Assembly (NCBI GenBank): GCA_948567375.1
Contig: OX419755.1
Location: forward strand, 72,544,944-72,608,943
DNA from: Lunularia cruciata
Lineage: Eukaryota > Streptophyta > Marchantiopsida > Lunulariales > Lunulariaceae
Reading direction: 5' to 3'
Length of the DNA stretch: 64,000 nucleotides
The notes under the pieces are model-generated. The model ran no database searches. It was not told where the DNA came from and saw nothing but the letters and a program-made list of their open reading frames with translations. The position numbers and the translations under genes were made by a program. Within the stretch, counting starts at the first letter, position 1. Each line of letters begins with the position of its first letter. Shown here piece by piece: positions 36,444 through 49,079 of this stretch.

Positions 36444-39044
36444 CTAATCTAATCCGATGTCTACTTCTTCCTTGGCTTTCATACCCGATCCCGAAATAAC
36501 TTCACCCACTACTCTTCTATCCTCGGGTTTCACAACTCCTAATTCCTCTACCAAATCTCTTTCCTGATCTGAAATTCCACTAGCAGGTAATCTATCGAAC
36601 TCCCTATCTCCCAACCCACTCTTCTCTACTATCTCCAATGGTAACTCTAAAGACATCTGCACTCCCACTTCATCTACTTTGGGTTTTGCTCTAACATCCT
36701 TCTGAAGTTTATCTATCTCTAATTTGACTAAGTCTAATCTGATTGTGATATTATCTTCTACTTCCAATATCTTCCTATCTACATGAGTTCTTAGACTGAT
36801 CAGTAAAGCATTCAAGTCTTTGTCCTTTGCATTTCTCCTCCTTGTCTCCTGCACCAACAACTTCAACTCGTGCAACCTTGTCTCTTTGATGCGCACATTG
36901 GCCTATGTACTCAACATCGCATTCATCTTGATCACGATCTCTTTTAATGGCTCCAATCTCATTTTTCTCTCCCATTCTTGATCTAGAAGCCAATCTTCTT
37001 TGTACATTGCCAATTTTGCTTTGAACTCGGCTTTCACAACTTCCTTCTCCTTCTCTTTCTGCACAATCTTTTCCTCCTGATTGCAAAATAACTCTCTCAA
37101 CCTTTCTTCCTCTTGATACCTCACTATCAACTCTCGTTGCCACAGCTGCTTCTTCTCCTCTACACTCTCCATCACTCTATCAAGCTCTTGTTCTTTCTCT
37201 GCTACTCTCTCCATAGCATGGATAATTTCTAGTCTTCAATCAGCAAACTGCTGCTTCAAGATTTCATATTCAACAATTTGTCTTTCCTTTGCTATGACAT
37301 TTTGCTCTATTAGTTCCTCCCAATTCCTTGCTTCTCTCCTCAAATTCTCAAGCACTTGATTCTGCACTATTGCATCTACTTGTAGTACTTCTATTTCCTC
37401 CTCACCTTGGATTATACTTTTCTTCATTATACTATTACTCACCTCGGATTATACTATTACTCGGATTATACCAAGTTCTCTTCTTCTAATCATGCTAACA
37501 CCTGCAACACAATCTTCACCTCTGGACACTTTGACTGCATCTCCTTCTTCTTGTGCTCTAACTTTACTAATAATGGGCACACAACCTCCTGTAGGTACTC
37601 CACTCCTTTACTTGGAGTTACCTTGACTTGTAGAGTGATCTCCTTCTTCACCTCTTCTTCACTTGCCTTTTGAGCTGCAATCACTGTATAGGAATGGATG
37701 CTTCACTCCTTGAACTTTCATCCTCCTCTTCTCTTACCTTACTTGGCCCCGCTCCACACTTTGCCTTTTTCCTGGAACAAACTCCTCGTTGAATGGTAAC
37801 TTTTATTTCTTCTTGCTCTAGCACTTCGTCTTCCAACTTCAAGTTACCTTTCTCCTCCATCTCCATCGTGGATTTCACTTCCTTGGGTACCAATGTCATC
37901 TCCCCTCCATTGTCGCTATCACTACTTGTGTCTCCACTCTATAGTGTGAGCTCAGGTTCTTCATCTCTTTCCGAGTCTTTGGACTTGCACTTGGCTTTGC
38001 CTTCCAATTCTTCCTCCAACAATGCAACTACCACCATACCTTTCCTTAGGTTTACTCTTCTAGCCTTCCAAGGTCTTACTTTCTTGACGTCTTCTCCTTC
38101 TCCTTGTCGACTCCTCTTTTTTGACTTTGGAGTACTCATGTCCAACTGCACACTCTTCTCTATCTGCGCATAGTACTCATTGCTGCTCTTGATCTGAAGA
38201 ATGTATTGCTGCTCCTCCGCATCAACATCCTTTCTTAAGTTGGGATGGAAATGCGACACCATCCTATTGCGCTCTGCCGCATTGAGCAAGTTCAGCCCTA
38301 GATAGAAATGAGCTATAAATGGCACAATGTAATGTAGAGGCGATTTATCCCGCAAATTCCATACCATCTGTCTCATTCTCCCATGAAAACACTTTGCACA
38401 GTAATCGGCTCTCTTGCAAACATCTTATGGAAGAACATTGCTTGGTGCTTCATCACATAAGTTGTTCTCTCTGGCTTCAAGATTGCCATCAAAGCATTCA
38501 CGATCCCTTGCTTGACTGGATCCTTGTAACTCTCTACTTTGTAACCATTCTTTGTGCGCTTTGAAGAGAAAGCATCTCTCACCTCCTGGGTTTCTTCTGC
38601 TACTTCACCCTTCCCCAAGAATGTGGTACCATGCTCTACGCCTGCTTCTCTTCCAAGTACTAACCTCCAATCCGACTCTGTCCAGCGAGCCGGATTACCT
38701 CTCTTCCCTTCTTCCTTGAGGCCATTGAGACATCTACTCTTGATGATCTCAGTCATGAACCTTGGAAAGCTTACATTCCAGTTCCATGCCAAGAATGTGA
38801 TTCGAAGTCTGATCAAGACTTCAATTCTTGCAATCACATCTAACCTCCAAATTGTATGATTTCTCATTGCAAATTTGGAGTTCTTCTTCCCTCCTCCCAT
38901 CTTTCTCTCTTCCACTCTGGGCTGGGGTCTAGTCTTCCTATTGATTCTCGGATTAGCTCTCTTGAATTCTTCTTTACACACCAATGCGTCTCTGATTCTA
39001 CTTCCCTTCCCATGATCTCCTGCAAGACAACTTCTTAACAGCAA
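36444..39044 (-). pseudogene. Family B extra ORF, minus-strand copy
   Basis: Minus-strand translations match the extra ORF of element B through its length: LAWNWNVSFPRFMTEIIKSR, NPARWTESDWRLVLGREAG, ESYKDPVKQGIVNALMAILK, FHPNLRKDVDAEEQQYILQI, then an acidic part and the coiled coil (EKEQELDRVMESVEEKKQLW). The copy is broken but retains long open stretches. It lies beside its LTR in the same order as in element B. Confidence 0.88.
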
Positions 39045-39679
39045 GGGAAAATTGCTTGCATTGCTTCATCTTTAGCCCAATTTTTATAGAGTCGTGCCTT
39101 CTTAGTCTTTCTTCAATTCAAGTTTCTACCAAGAAATCACACCTCCTGCATGCTCCTGTCACTGTCAAGTGTCCTTCATGCATATGAGTGCCGTTTTTGA
39201 ACGGTCCCTTCTTGAATGTCTCGCTCCAAAGGAAAGTTGTTACATTGTCCTCGCCTCGAGTTGAGCACCCCCGATACAAAGAATCCTTACTTTGGGTTGT
39301 ATGCTGACAAGGCAATTCCGAGTACTTTACCTTATGACCTAAAGCTATGTTACCTTGGGTTTCATCCCAAGAACACTTTTCTTTGCCTTCTTCGGCCATA
39401 TAGGCGCAATTTGACTTCTCTATACCCTTCTTCTTCCAAATTCCCAAAAAAACAAAAAATGTGGGTACCACAGAGGTTGGAAACCATTCTTTGGAGTGAC
39501 TATTATCTTGAAAGTGAAAAATCATCAAGAGTGATTGGTCACTTAGAAGAAAGGCAAGTAGGATCTTTGGAGGATCTTCTAAAGGAGAAAATATACCCTA
39601 CTTGAACTTTCAAGACTTAAGATGGTAATTTATGTGACTATGGTTGTTTTCTTTTCTTTCTTTTCTACATTGTGCCTTC

Positions 39680-39857
39680 TTGGTGACCTTGCTCTCTTTT
39701 GGGTGTGGTTTCTACCCAAGAGATTAAAGATGAAATAATGATGGACTACATTTATGATATTTTCTTTGTATCTTATTATGACCGACCTAGATCCTTGTGA
39801 GAACAAATTTTTACTTACTAAAATGATTCAATTTAGTGTTCGCTAGGTTGTTACAAA
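39680..39857 (+). repeat. Diverged family B-like LTR fragment
   Basis: The block begins near GCTCTCTTTTGGGTGTGGTT and runs to TAGGTTGTTAC. It matches the last 180 bases of the family B LTR (for example CTCTTTTGGGTGTGGTTTCT and the AGATTAAAGA run) in plus orientation, with much more divergence than the other copies. It is followed by the Gypsy relic, but I see no tRNA-Asp primer site after it. Confidence 0.7.
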
Positions 39858-42100
39858 AGCCCAAGCTCATGCTAGATATTTGAAATTTCTTTCACTTGAG
39901 TGTTTCCAATGTGACTTTCTATTTTGATATTCCATTCTCTTATTTCTCTCCTTGGTCTTTTACATTGCTATCAAAGCAAGAATGGGATGGATTGAATCTA
40001 TGGACCACCAAATCAATCTTCATCAAACCATTGGGGATTCTATATCCATGTGTTGCCAAAGCATCATTTCTAATAGTTCATCACTTCTTGCTTTGGCCAA
40101 ATTTTTTAGAAGACAATCACCTTGTTTGAAGAGCCATTGATCTTTCCAATTGTAATTTATGGAAGGCGGTAGAGAACCGTAAGATGGTAATGTAATAGAG
40201 TAGAAGAGTAGTAGAGTAGTAATCATGGTGGCAATGCCTGAAGTTATCATTGCTATGCAATAACATATCAAGCATCTTACTCAAATGTTGGAAAAGAGTA
40301 ATCAGGATGGTCAACTACACAAGCAATTGGAGAGAGTGGAGTGGCGTTTAGAGAAGGAAAATTTTGAATGAAAATTTTGAAACCAAAGGTCTTTGAAGAT
40401 AAAAATCTACAAGGAACAATAAAGTTTGAATTTGAATTTGAATGTTATCTTGAAAGCACAATCTTGTAGATTATCAAAGATAGATCTTCTTGGCTAAATT
40501 CAAGTCAATTAGATGGAGCAGCAAAACTATGGTGGCAATTCCAAGTGAAGCAAACTCAATGGAAATTTGCTACTTCAATTTTTGAGATAGGAAAACTTCA
40601 AGAGTGCAATAGTTGGGTGATTTTAAGTTATGAATGCTACACTAGAGTGACTAGTAAAATTGAGGCAATTGGCTCAATGAGAAGTCACATTTCTCAATTT
40701 AGAGAAACATGATGCTTATTCTGAAGGTGAAGCTTTGAATCACTTTGTAAGAGGCTTGAAATTACACACAAAATTATAAATAACTATGTGTTTAGAAGAA
40801 GCCATGCAAATGGATGAGTGCTTTGACTCCTTGGTTACCACAAGTTGAGCTAAACCTAAACCTCCACAAAACATGCAAACATACCAATCACAAGTAGATG
40901 AGCCAACACCAATAGAGATTGATGCCATCCAATGGAAACTACTTGGCATGGAAAATTGAGAAAGGTTGCAAAAAAATGGTGGTTGTTTCTATTATTGCTA
41001 AATTGGACATTGCATTGTGGAGTATCTACTTCAAAATAGATGACCCCACCCAATTACCCAAATGGAATTTGTGAAGCATAACAATCAAGGAAACAAAGAA
41101 TCACACTTAGAGATATTGAGTCACTAATTGAGAATTTGATTTGTTCCAATGGGAATGAAAGCTCAACTTATGCAAGTTTGATTCACTTGCAAGGTATGAT
41201 ATTTGATCATGATTGTAAAATTTTGATTGATTTTGGAGTTTTGAGAATTGCATATCAATGGAATTAGCAAAGGAGTTAGGTATTCCTATAAATCCAATAC
41301 TTGGTAGCAAGTTGATGATGATGGATGGTAAAAAGGGTTTTGCATTCCAAACCTCACAATTTATTATATTCAAGATTTAGAAGGAGCATTTTGAGTACAT
41401 AAGATTTGTAGTCACCTCTTAGGCTATAATATCATTCATCCTTGGCTTGAACATCATAAGGTTCAATTTGATTGGGCTTGAGAACAAATTCAAGTACAAT
41501 TTGATTGATTTGATGACACCTTAAAAATTACCAATTAGGTTGTTTGACACTTTTAAGTAAGACATCTAAGAATAGTTAATCCCAAGATGGGGATTTTGTC
41601 AATATAGCAATTGTAGAGCAAGCTTTGGAGGAAGATATCCTTATCTTTGTAATGTGTATAAAAACTATTGCACAAGGAGACTTTAATGTGGATAAGAAGC
41701 AAATGGTTGATCAAATAGTTCAAGAGTTTATGGATGTGTTTGCGGATAACTTCCAAAGAGGTTACTTTGTAATTGAGGTATGCATTTTAAGATTGAGCTA
41801 TTGCTAGGTAGTACTCCCAAGAGCAAAATAATCTATTGGCTCTCACTAAAAGAGTAAGAGTAACTTTGAACAATGTTGACCTAGTTGTTGGAGAAGGATT
41901 CCTTACAGTGCGCAAGCCCTTAGCTTATGCCAAACACAAAGTTATTTCTCCATGAGAAGCACGAGTACTTTTTATACCAAAGAAAGATGGAGAGCTTTGA
42001 TTTTGTATTGACTACCACGCCCATAATAAACAAACCATGAAGAATATGTATCCAAAGTCACTTCATGATTGAATGCCGTTCTTAGAAACTAGGATACATC
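39858..42100 (+). pseudogene. Gypsy-type relic: gag, protease and RT fragments
   Basis: Heavily decayed plus-strand traces appear in Gypsy order. A gag trace has LDGAAKLWWQFQ at about 40.5 kb and LNHFVRGLKLHTKL at about 40.73 kb, followed by a Cys/His cluster at about 40.98 kb. A protease trace lies at 41.1-41.5 kb, ending near HPWLEHHKVQFDW-like residues. An RT trace contains FIPKKDGEL and NKQTMKNMYP at about 41.97-42.06 kb. The gag type looks more chromovirus-like than elements A and B. No LTR pair was found. It is a fossil with many breaks. Confidence 0.7.
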
Positions 42101-42144
42101 CCAAGTTGATCCATGTGTATTGTGCTTGATTTTGGTCTCTAGAT
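42067..42144 (+). repeat. 78-bp match to the CBM20 gene intron 4/exon 5 junction
   Basis: This block aligns without gaps to 21041-21118 at 63 of 78 positions, ending exactly at the TCTCTAGAT acceptor of the host gene. Many differences are C-to-T or G-to-A with T or A in this copy, the pattern of methylated repeats decaying. It directly follows the RT trace of the Gypsy relic. Confidence 0.8.
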
Positions 42145-43800
42145 TATCATTACATTTGCAGCACCAAAGCTAGCTTGCTCAAACATTGGAGTGATATTAG
42201 TACTTGATCATAGTTATATTAGTAGTTGCTCAAAGACTACTAGTGGCGGCCAAATTTTGTGTTAGGGCTATTGATCACACCATGAGACCTACTATCACTT
42301 ACACCATTTGCACCATCAGAATGAGCTATCAATAGTGCAATTAGGGCTGGAGATCCAAGTTGAGCAAAGAGGTATACCTTTGAAGTGCAACTCTAGAGAG
42401 TTTACTTCTTTGATGTTGGGCCTTTGAATCCTTGGTTATGGTGGACAACGACTGACAAGCATCAGTTGGAGCCTCTTAGCTAGAGTATGTATAGCTAGAT
42501 TGTAATCAATGCACATTATTTGTAGATTATTGCGTTGAAGATTGCATTTTGATCCAAGTTGAGTTTGAATTGAATTGATTACATTAGAGAAATCAAGGAG
42601 AAATTGGATGTGTGAATAAAGAGCATTGGTTGTATCTTTAAGCTTGATGGGATTGTTGGTATTTATGATCATTATTACTCAAGTTTGCTATCAATTGTAT
42701 GGATTGTATGCAAAAGCAATGCTCAATTATTGCAAATTTGACAATGGAGTAGATGATGTGCAAAAGTGTTACCTAAATTTTGTGAAATTGAGGTCAAATT
42801 GAGGAGTTAGTGTTCAATTTTTCTGGTTAGAGAGGTTGATTTGAGAGTGAGACGTCAAATTGGTAGTTAAGGGTTGCAAATTGCAAAACTAAAGGCGGAT
42901 TTGAGAACCCATCCCCTTGAATTAGGGATTTAGAGGTCCACATCCTTTTGCCCAATTTAACATTTAGTGGTCAAATAACTATAGTAGAGAGGTCTGTCAA
43001 ATTGGCAAAGGTTGCCCAAATTTAGTGGATGTTGCCTAGCTAGTGCTCAAATTGATAGAGGTTAGCCAAATTTGGAAAAAAATTGAATTGGCAAGAAGAA
43101 AAGCCTCATTGGGTTAAATTTTGGTGTTTACAAGCATATGTGTAGGCTAGAGAGGCTACAAAGGGCCAACTTGCTAATGTGAGATTAGTTAGTTTAGTTG
43201 ATTTTTGGTAGTTGTGTGGAAAAATCTATCCATCTTTCAAGATTATGCATAATAAGTTTTGAACCCTAGATCTTTGGTTCCTAGATTGATGCCCTAACCA
43301 ATTGGTCCATCTTCACATGTTGTCTTAATGATTGGTAAATTGATACATATACTCATGTAGCTTTGGCTAGGGAATGACATTTGATCTTATTCTTGGTAAT
43401 CCTTTTAATGTAAGAGTAGATAGATACTCATATTATATCAAATACTAAATTTTTGTAGAGTCAATCTGGTTTTGATTTATAAGATGGAGTGATATCATTT
43501 AGATTTCTTATGACCGGATTCCCTCTATTATCTACTTCTTATTTGTGCACCATGTTTATTTGACATGCCTTGCTATTTATAGCATTGGTGCTTTAGTGTG
43601 CTCTCAATAATGAGACTAGGGTGATAAACAATAAGATTACCTATGTTCCTCTTTGGTGAAGTATGAAGTGATGATCTATAGATCATGAGAGTGTGTGTTG
43701 TGATGGTAGGTTCCAAGTTGCACTTTCTCTCAAGGTAATTGTCATTGTTAGAGTTACATTAGTGGATGGTTCTTAATGGTTATAATTGTGATGTGAGGTA
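42145..43800. other. AT-rich DNA, nothing recognised
   Basis: Short repeated phrases such as CAAATT and TTGCAAATT are frequent, but no gene, LTR or RNA gene is recognised. Confidence 0.45.
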
Positions 43801-45300
43801 CTTTGTTATGATGGGATTCTCTGGGAATTCTAGAGGAGATTTTGCTAGTGGCACTCAATATCAACCTATATCAAGTCTTAGTGAGGGAGGGGATTGATTC
43901 CGGTTTGAAGTATGATACAAGAGTTGATTTAGTTGAGAGCAAACCTGGTGTGTTTGCATTGTTGTTATGGTATGTGGATGAAATCTATAAGGCTTCCAAA
44001 GGCTCCAAGCACTACTCTAGTATAATGGATACTATTGAGTTGAATGACTTCATCCAAGAGTTTGATAGTTGGTGTGATTTGCAATAGATGTGGAACCCAA
44101 CTTTGTTCACACTCTTCATAGCATGGAAGACGTTGTTTCAACACTTGGAGGGTCCACCAATAGATGACTACACATGAGTTTAAGAGAGTTCACTTTGAGG
44201 AGATTGAGCTATGGAGACAATATTGGTCTCCAAACTACGTCTTCATTACTTCAAGCTCAATTTTTAGGAGTAGATTGGTAGTACTCACAAGTTCTAGATC
44301 TAATATTGTTGGTGTATCTAATGGAAGTACACTAGTTGATGGTGCTACTACAAGTAGAGGTACTACTATAAGAGGTGGTGCAATATTGGAGTTGAAGTCA
44401 TGGTGGAGTTCTTCCAATGCTTGAGGCATAACTTCCAAGGAGTGCGGATTGACAAGCTAAAAAGCTCATAGGAATTCCAATGGAAGGTTGGAGAGAAGCC
44501 TATGCAAGGCATATACTTGCATGAGATGATTGATTAGTTTTATCAAGGAGTTATTGAGGCCCAAGCAATCTAGTATTGGTATGAGATACTAAACAAGGAG
44601 CTATAATGTAGACTATGTGATGCTATGTTGTTGCAAACTACCTCACCAAATTTGGCAATAGCTTTTGGTTTGGCTGAGTGCATTGAGCTCATCATGGTGG
44701 AGGAGAGAGTGATGGCATCTGAATTTAGTAGGGAGACCTCATATACAAGTTTTACTTCTTCTAGAGTGCAACAAAGTGCATCACACCATGTTGGCTTTGA
44801 GTGCAAAGTGGACAACCCCAATCTTATGGAGCAAGTGGAAGGCCTAATGCACCCTACTCTCATTTTTTGGTTAGTAGTAGCTAATAGGTGGTGGTGTTGC
44901 TTGTTGGACTTGTGGTGGACCTCAATACAAGAGAGAGTGCTCCTAAGGTAATGTGGATGATACCTTTGGAGCAACACAGCCAACTCAAAGACATGTGACC
45001 ATTGCCATAGATTTGGCCATACAAGTGATTGATGCTTTTACCTCCACCTAGAATTACATGGTAGTAGGATTGCTATGGCAGGTGGTAGAGGAGCTCTAGG
45101 TCACAAAAGACCAAGTGATAGTAGAGGATCTATATATAGTAGGGGCCTTGTACCTATGCTTGCTTCTGATATAGCTACTTGGATTGAGCAGAGAGTAGAG
45201 ATTGGCTAGCATGGAAATAACTCAAAGGAGATTAGATTCAAGCATTGAGGCTTCCACCTCTCATGCTAGTGATAGAGATGTCTTGGACTTTATGGGCAAA
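43800..45300 (+). pseudogene. Second Gypsy-type gag relic
   Basis: The plus strand contains gag-like fragments ending in a zinc knuckle, CWTCGGPQYKREC, encoded at 44902-44940. Upstream fragments (EFKRVHFEEIELWRQYW, and a Ser/Thr/Gly-rich stretch at 44.3 kb) fit a Gypsy gag. It is of a different type from the gags of elements A and B and of the 40-42 kb relic. No LTRs are seen. Confidence 0.55.
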
Positions 45301-46289
45301 GCATGACATGTGGATGAATAATGACTAGGAGTGCAATACAAGCTCTAGAGCCTGTAGAAGCATCAATGGGATTGGATCCACAAAGAGGAGGGCCTAATAG
45401 ACAAGTTAGAATTCCTAAGTTTCTCACATTATCTAAGATGCTATAGATGATATCCATAGCTCCTAGATGTCCTAGTGCAAGTGTGGTAGATGATGGTGTG
45501 GTGATGGAGTGCATGATAGGCTAAATAATAGTCAATCACCTATTACTACCCAGATTATGTCTAGCATGGTGTTGGAGGTGGCTCAATTGATTATACATTC
45601 CGCTTTGTTCTCAACCAATGACATGTTTGCATTGGGAGTTGACCAACTCTAGTGTTCTAGTTGGCTACCACACTTTGTGAGAGTAGGGATGATGTGTTTC
45701 TTGCTTCTAGAGTAGTGATGATTGATGGTAGAGCTGACTTGGTTGAGAATCATGGGATCCATTTAGCTACCATTGGTTTGTAGCAAATGTGGTGCTCCCA
45801 TTTCTTCAAAACTTGCTTTGATGTTCATATCAGGTTTAAGTGCTAAGATAACCACAAAGAATGATAAAATTATTAGGAGAAGTACCTCAAATAGAGAAGT
45901 ACTTGGAGGAGTAAATTTGACAAGTTAAAATGTCACAAGCATTCAAAGTGATGTAGGATAATCCCAAGTACGTGCAGGCTAGCCTACTTGTAAGATGTTC
46001 AACACTTGGAGTGATGTAACATAATCTTGAGTGCTAACAACAAGAATGAGGTTGGAGACCACATGAAGTACACAGTCAAGTATTAGGGTGACAAAAACAT
46101 CTGTGTTATGAAGGACATGAGATGCACTTGGAGAGGTGTAGAATGACCCAAATTGTTTGAGGATGGAACACCATTCAAAGTGCTAAAGGATCATTTAGAG
46201 TGCATGTAAGATATGCAACACTCAAAGTGCCAATAGTTGAGGCATATGGGTCCAAGTGCCAAGAGACACCTTGACACTCTAAGTATAGT
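45300..46289. other. Unassigned DNA left of element B
   Basis: No gene is seen. The part from about 45900 to 46290 repeats short phrases such as AAGTGC, CACTTGGAG and AGTGCTAA, resembling the degenerate repeats at 61180-61430. Confidence 0.45.
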
Positions 46290-46988
46290 TGTTAGAACTG
46301 TCGATTGCTTCACTATTTAAGAGTGGCATTCGCAGGAAAATGTTGTTCAGTGCTCATTTTTTCTGAGAATAGATAAAGCGAAGTGCTGTGAAGTAGTGCT
46401 CGTCGCTTGAGCTTGATTCCGAGTATCAACTTTGCAATTGTGTTTGTGAGTGTTTGGAGAAATTTGAAGTGCAAGTCAGAGTGCTTGTTGGATGTTGGAT
46501 TCCACAACCTTGATCTTCATTCTGTGTGTTTGATCCTGAGTGAAGTGCAATCGAAGCAATGCCTTGACAGATCTGAGAGGAATTGTAGTGTTGGTAGTAT
46601 TCTGCATTTGTGAGTGCAGTGCGAAGTTGATGTGAAGCAATTTTGATCAAGGAAGTTGTGTCTTTAGTGGAGGGGTGGAACACAATTTTGAGGCGAAGTT
46701 GTTTGCAGTGAAGTGCCGTTTTCGGGAGAGCCTGAATCATCACAATCAAGATTGTTTGGAAAGATTTGATGGAGTTGTGATTAAGGAGTGTGAATTTGTG
46801 ACAAGACTGCGAGCCAGTGCTTGTTACTCTCTTTTGGGTGTGGTTTCTACCTAAGAGATTAAAGACGCAACCAAGAAGAACTACATGTTACTATTTGACT
46901 TCGTATTTGGACATTTTTGACTCGTATCTCTGCGGGAACAAACTTTACTTACCCGATTACCGCAAAAGTGATATTTGCCGGGTTGTCA
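46290..46988 (+). repeat. Element B 5' LTR
   Basis: This 699-bp LTR starts TGTTAGAACTGTCGATTGCT and ends GCCGGGTTGTCA. It carries the family B small ORF at 46407-46613. Confidence 0.95.
46407..46613 (+). CDS. Small ORF in the family B LTR (68 codons)
   Basis: This sense ORF starts MSLIPSINFAIVFVSVW and ends NCSVGSILHL. Counterparts are open in the other long family B LTRs: 56349-56555 (+), 36028-36234 (-), 62022-62228 (-) and, in the most diverged LTR, 59155-59382 (-, 75 codons). The first 17 residues are hydrophobic and could form a short membrane or signal segment; the rest is polar with several Cys. A peptide, an upstream ORF that regulates translation, or chance are all possible. Confidence 0.4.
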   Translation: MSLIPSINFAIVFVSVWRNLKCKSECLLDVGFHNLDLHSVCLILSEVQSKQCLDRSERNCSVGSILHL

Positions 46989-46997
46989 CCTGATTTT

Positions 46998-47014
46998 TGG
47001 CGCCGCTGCCGGGG
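46998..47014 (+). other. Element B primer-binding site (tRNA-Asp)
   Basis: TGGCGCCGCTGCCGGGG differs at one base from the complement of the plant tRNA-Asp 3' end. It lies nine bases after the 5' LTR. Confidence 0.9.
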
Positions 47015-47192
47015 ATACAAATCTCGGAAGTGGAAGAATACGAAGCCAAATTGGAAACTGGGTATCAAGGCAATATGAATGTCTGGACTGAAAGAACAAC
47101 GGGAAGAGCAAGCTTGAAGATGAGCACTTCAGCGTGAAGAAGACGAACGTCTGAACGTCCCATCCATCATTGATGAAACTGAGCGAGAGGCG

Positions 47193-48930
47193 TTGGAGTT
47201 TCAACTCCTTCACAAAGTGCAAGAAGCCCTGCGAGAACTTGATCACAAGAAACGCAAAGGCGGTTGGCAAGGCTACTTCGCATCTCCCTCTTCTTCCAAG
47301 AAGAAGAAAGAATCGAGTGGGCAAACATATGCATTGCGGCCCAGTACACCAACTTCCCCTAGAGCTGTAAAGGAAGTTGTTTCCTTGAAGACCTTTGTTC
47401 GAGAAAAGACAGCACGCACACTTACTGAAGACGAGTCTCAACATCTTCTACGAACGATTCCTCGGTTGTCCCGAAGGAATTTGGAAGAACCTATTGAAGG
47501 TGTTGATCCTGAATCTTCCACTCGGGTTGAAGTCAACCCTCTCAGAGTAGAAATTGTCAAAGAAGACCCTAAGTTGAATTTGACAAATTGGAATCCCTGG
47601 GCTGACAACACAACGTCAATTCCAGCCAATTCTTCCGTTCCATCAAGTTCCACATTACCTCAGCCGATCCCAGTGCATCGAACGATGACTTTGCTTCCTG
47701 TCACCCGACACGCCTATCAGAAGTATAAGGGGACGGAACAAGACAAAGACCCCAATGAATTTATTGAAGAATTCGAAGTCATCTCCTTTGCTAACAAGGA
47801 GCATGACTTGGCGGATCGACTAAGAATTTTTCCAAGTCTGCTTTGCAAGAAAGCTTGGAGCTGGTACACTCATGTGACTCAGAAGGGGTTTGTACCATTG
47901 GACTGGGCAGACTTGAGAAACAACTTCCTGGAACGATTCTGGGAGGTTGACTATGATACGAGTGTCTTCGCGGCACTAAACGATTTGGACCGGGGCAAGA
48001 AGGAGAAGTTGAGAGACTACTCTGAGCGGTTCATGGCATTATTGAACCGAGTTCCCAAGCAATCGGGGGTGGTGGGATAATCCGATGCCCAAGCCATTAC
48101 CTGGTTCCTCGGGGGCCTTTCACCAGAGATACGAATCTTTGCCAGGGAGAGGAACATAACTTCCTTGGATAAAGTACTCAAACATGTCGCTCGTTATGAA
48201 GCGGCCCACTCTCACTCTACCGGTAACTAGAGAAATCGGGAGAAGAAGGGCAAGAAGCCCAGAAGGAGAGCTTCGCGAAGCACCTTCCCTTCTTTGGACA
48301 AATCCTCTACGTCTTCGAGCTCTTCTTTGGAATCCAAAGAAGCATCAAAGCCAAGACGAGTCAAAAGACGTGGAGGCAAGAAACCAGTGACTCCACTAGC
48401 CAAGAGTGTACATAAGGCGGATACAAAGCTGGATGCTCTCATCAAGGAGTTCTTGGATTTCAAGATCCAGATGATTGGGGCTAAGGACCGAAGAAAGGCC
48501 CCAGCATTTGGACAATCTAATGTGTGGTGCACCGCATGTGGCAAATCCGGCCACGCCAACACAGAATGCAATACTCGTAATGCATTCCCGGTGTAGCAAA
48601 TTGATTGGGTTCCGGGATGGAACCAAGACGAGGATGAAGAGGCGGTGTACCAAACTCAGGAGGTACAGCCTCAACCGAGCACATCGTATCAAGGTCCGAG
48701 GTTTGGACCCAGGGAGTATAACCCCAATGCTCCTGCACAAAGACCACCGATGAGCAACCAAAATCGCCCTCAGAATGTTGCGCCCAAAGCCTGTTATAAT
48801 TGTGGCTCGATGGGACATTGGTCTCCAAATTGTCCCGAGCCAAGAAGGTAATTTGGGTACGTTCCCCTGTGTGGAAATTGTAAAGGATCGGGGCATACGG
48901 GCAACCAATGCCCTCACCCGCCGAACCTGA
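47193..48930 (+). CDS. Element B gag with three CCHC knuckles
   Basis: The Retrotrans_gag core is encoded at about 47.7-48.2 kb, with YQKYKGTEQDKDPNEFIEEF, FPSLLCKKAWSWYTHV and LRNNFLERFWEVDYD. Downstream are three zinc knuckles: CTACGKSGHANTEC-type (48528-48569), CYNCGSMGHWSPNC (48792-48833) and CGNCKGSGHTGNQC (48870-48911). Most plant Gypsy gags have one, sometimes two. The region before the core is basic and helical. Gag binds and packages element RNA. This copy is not fully open. Confidence 0.88.
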
Positions 48931-49079
48931 AGCCTCTTGTAAAATATGTACAGACCCCCGCTGAGCATGCAACACTTCAGCCGAAGGGGGATACGAATGT
49001 AAATTGTATAACTCTTGAGGAAGAAAGACCTCAAGAAGGAAGTCCGGCCTCAGAAGGAGAATGGACAGACCTTGAAATT

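Larger units (their letters stand above)
35652..39480 (-). mobile_element. Family B Gypsy partial copy: 3' LTR plus extra ORF
   Basis: This minus-strand fragment holds a 700-bp family B LTR (35652-36351), the extra-ORF region (36444-39044) and the spacer that lies between integrase and the extra ORF in element B (39045-39480). Similarity to element B stops at about 39480, just short of integrase. No gag, pol or 5' LTR is present. It is a broken copy. Confidence 0.85.

Noticed and set aside
36444-39044. Reading this interval as a host myosin-like or kinesin-like coiled-coil gene
   Set aside because: It matches the element B extra ORF in order, sits beside a family B LTR and has no motor domain.
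42436-42672. A 78-codon minus-strand frame in AT-rich DNA
   Set aside because: Composition is Asn/Ile/Leu-rich as expected from AT bias, and no homologue or context supports it.
47167-47444. Minus-strand frames opposite the start of element B gag
   Set aside because: Antisense shadows of the gag leader with no supporting motif.
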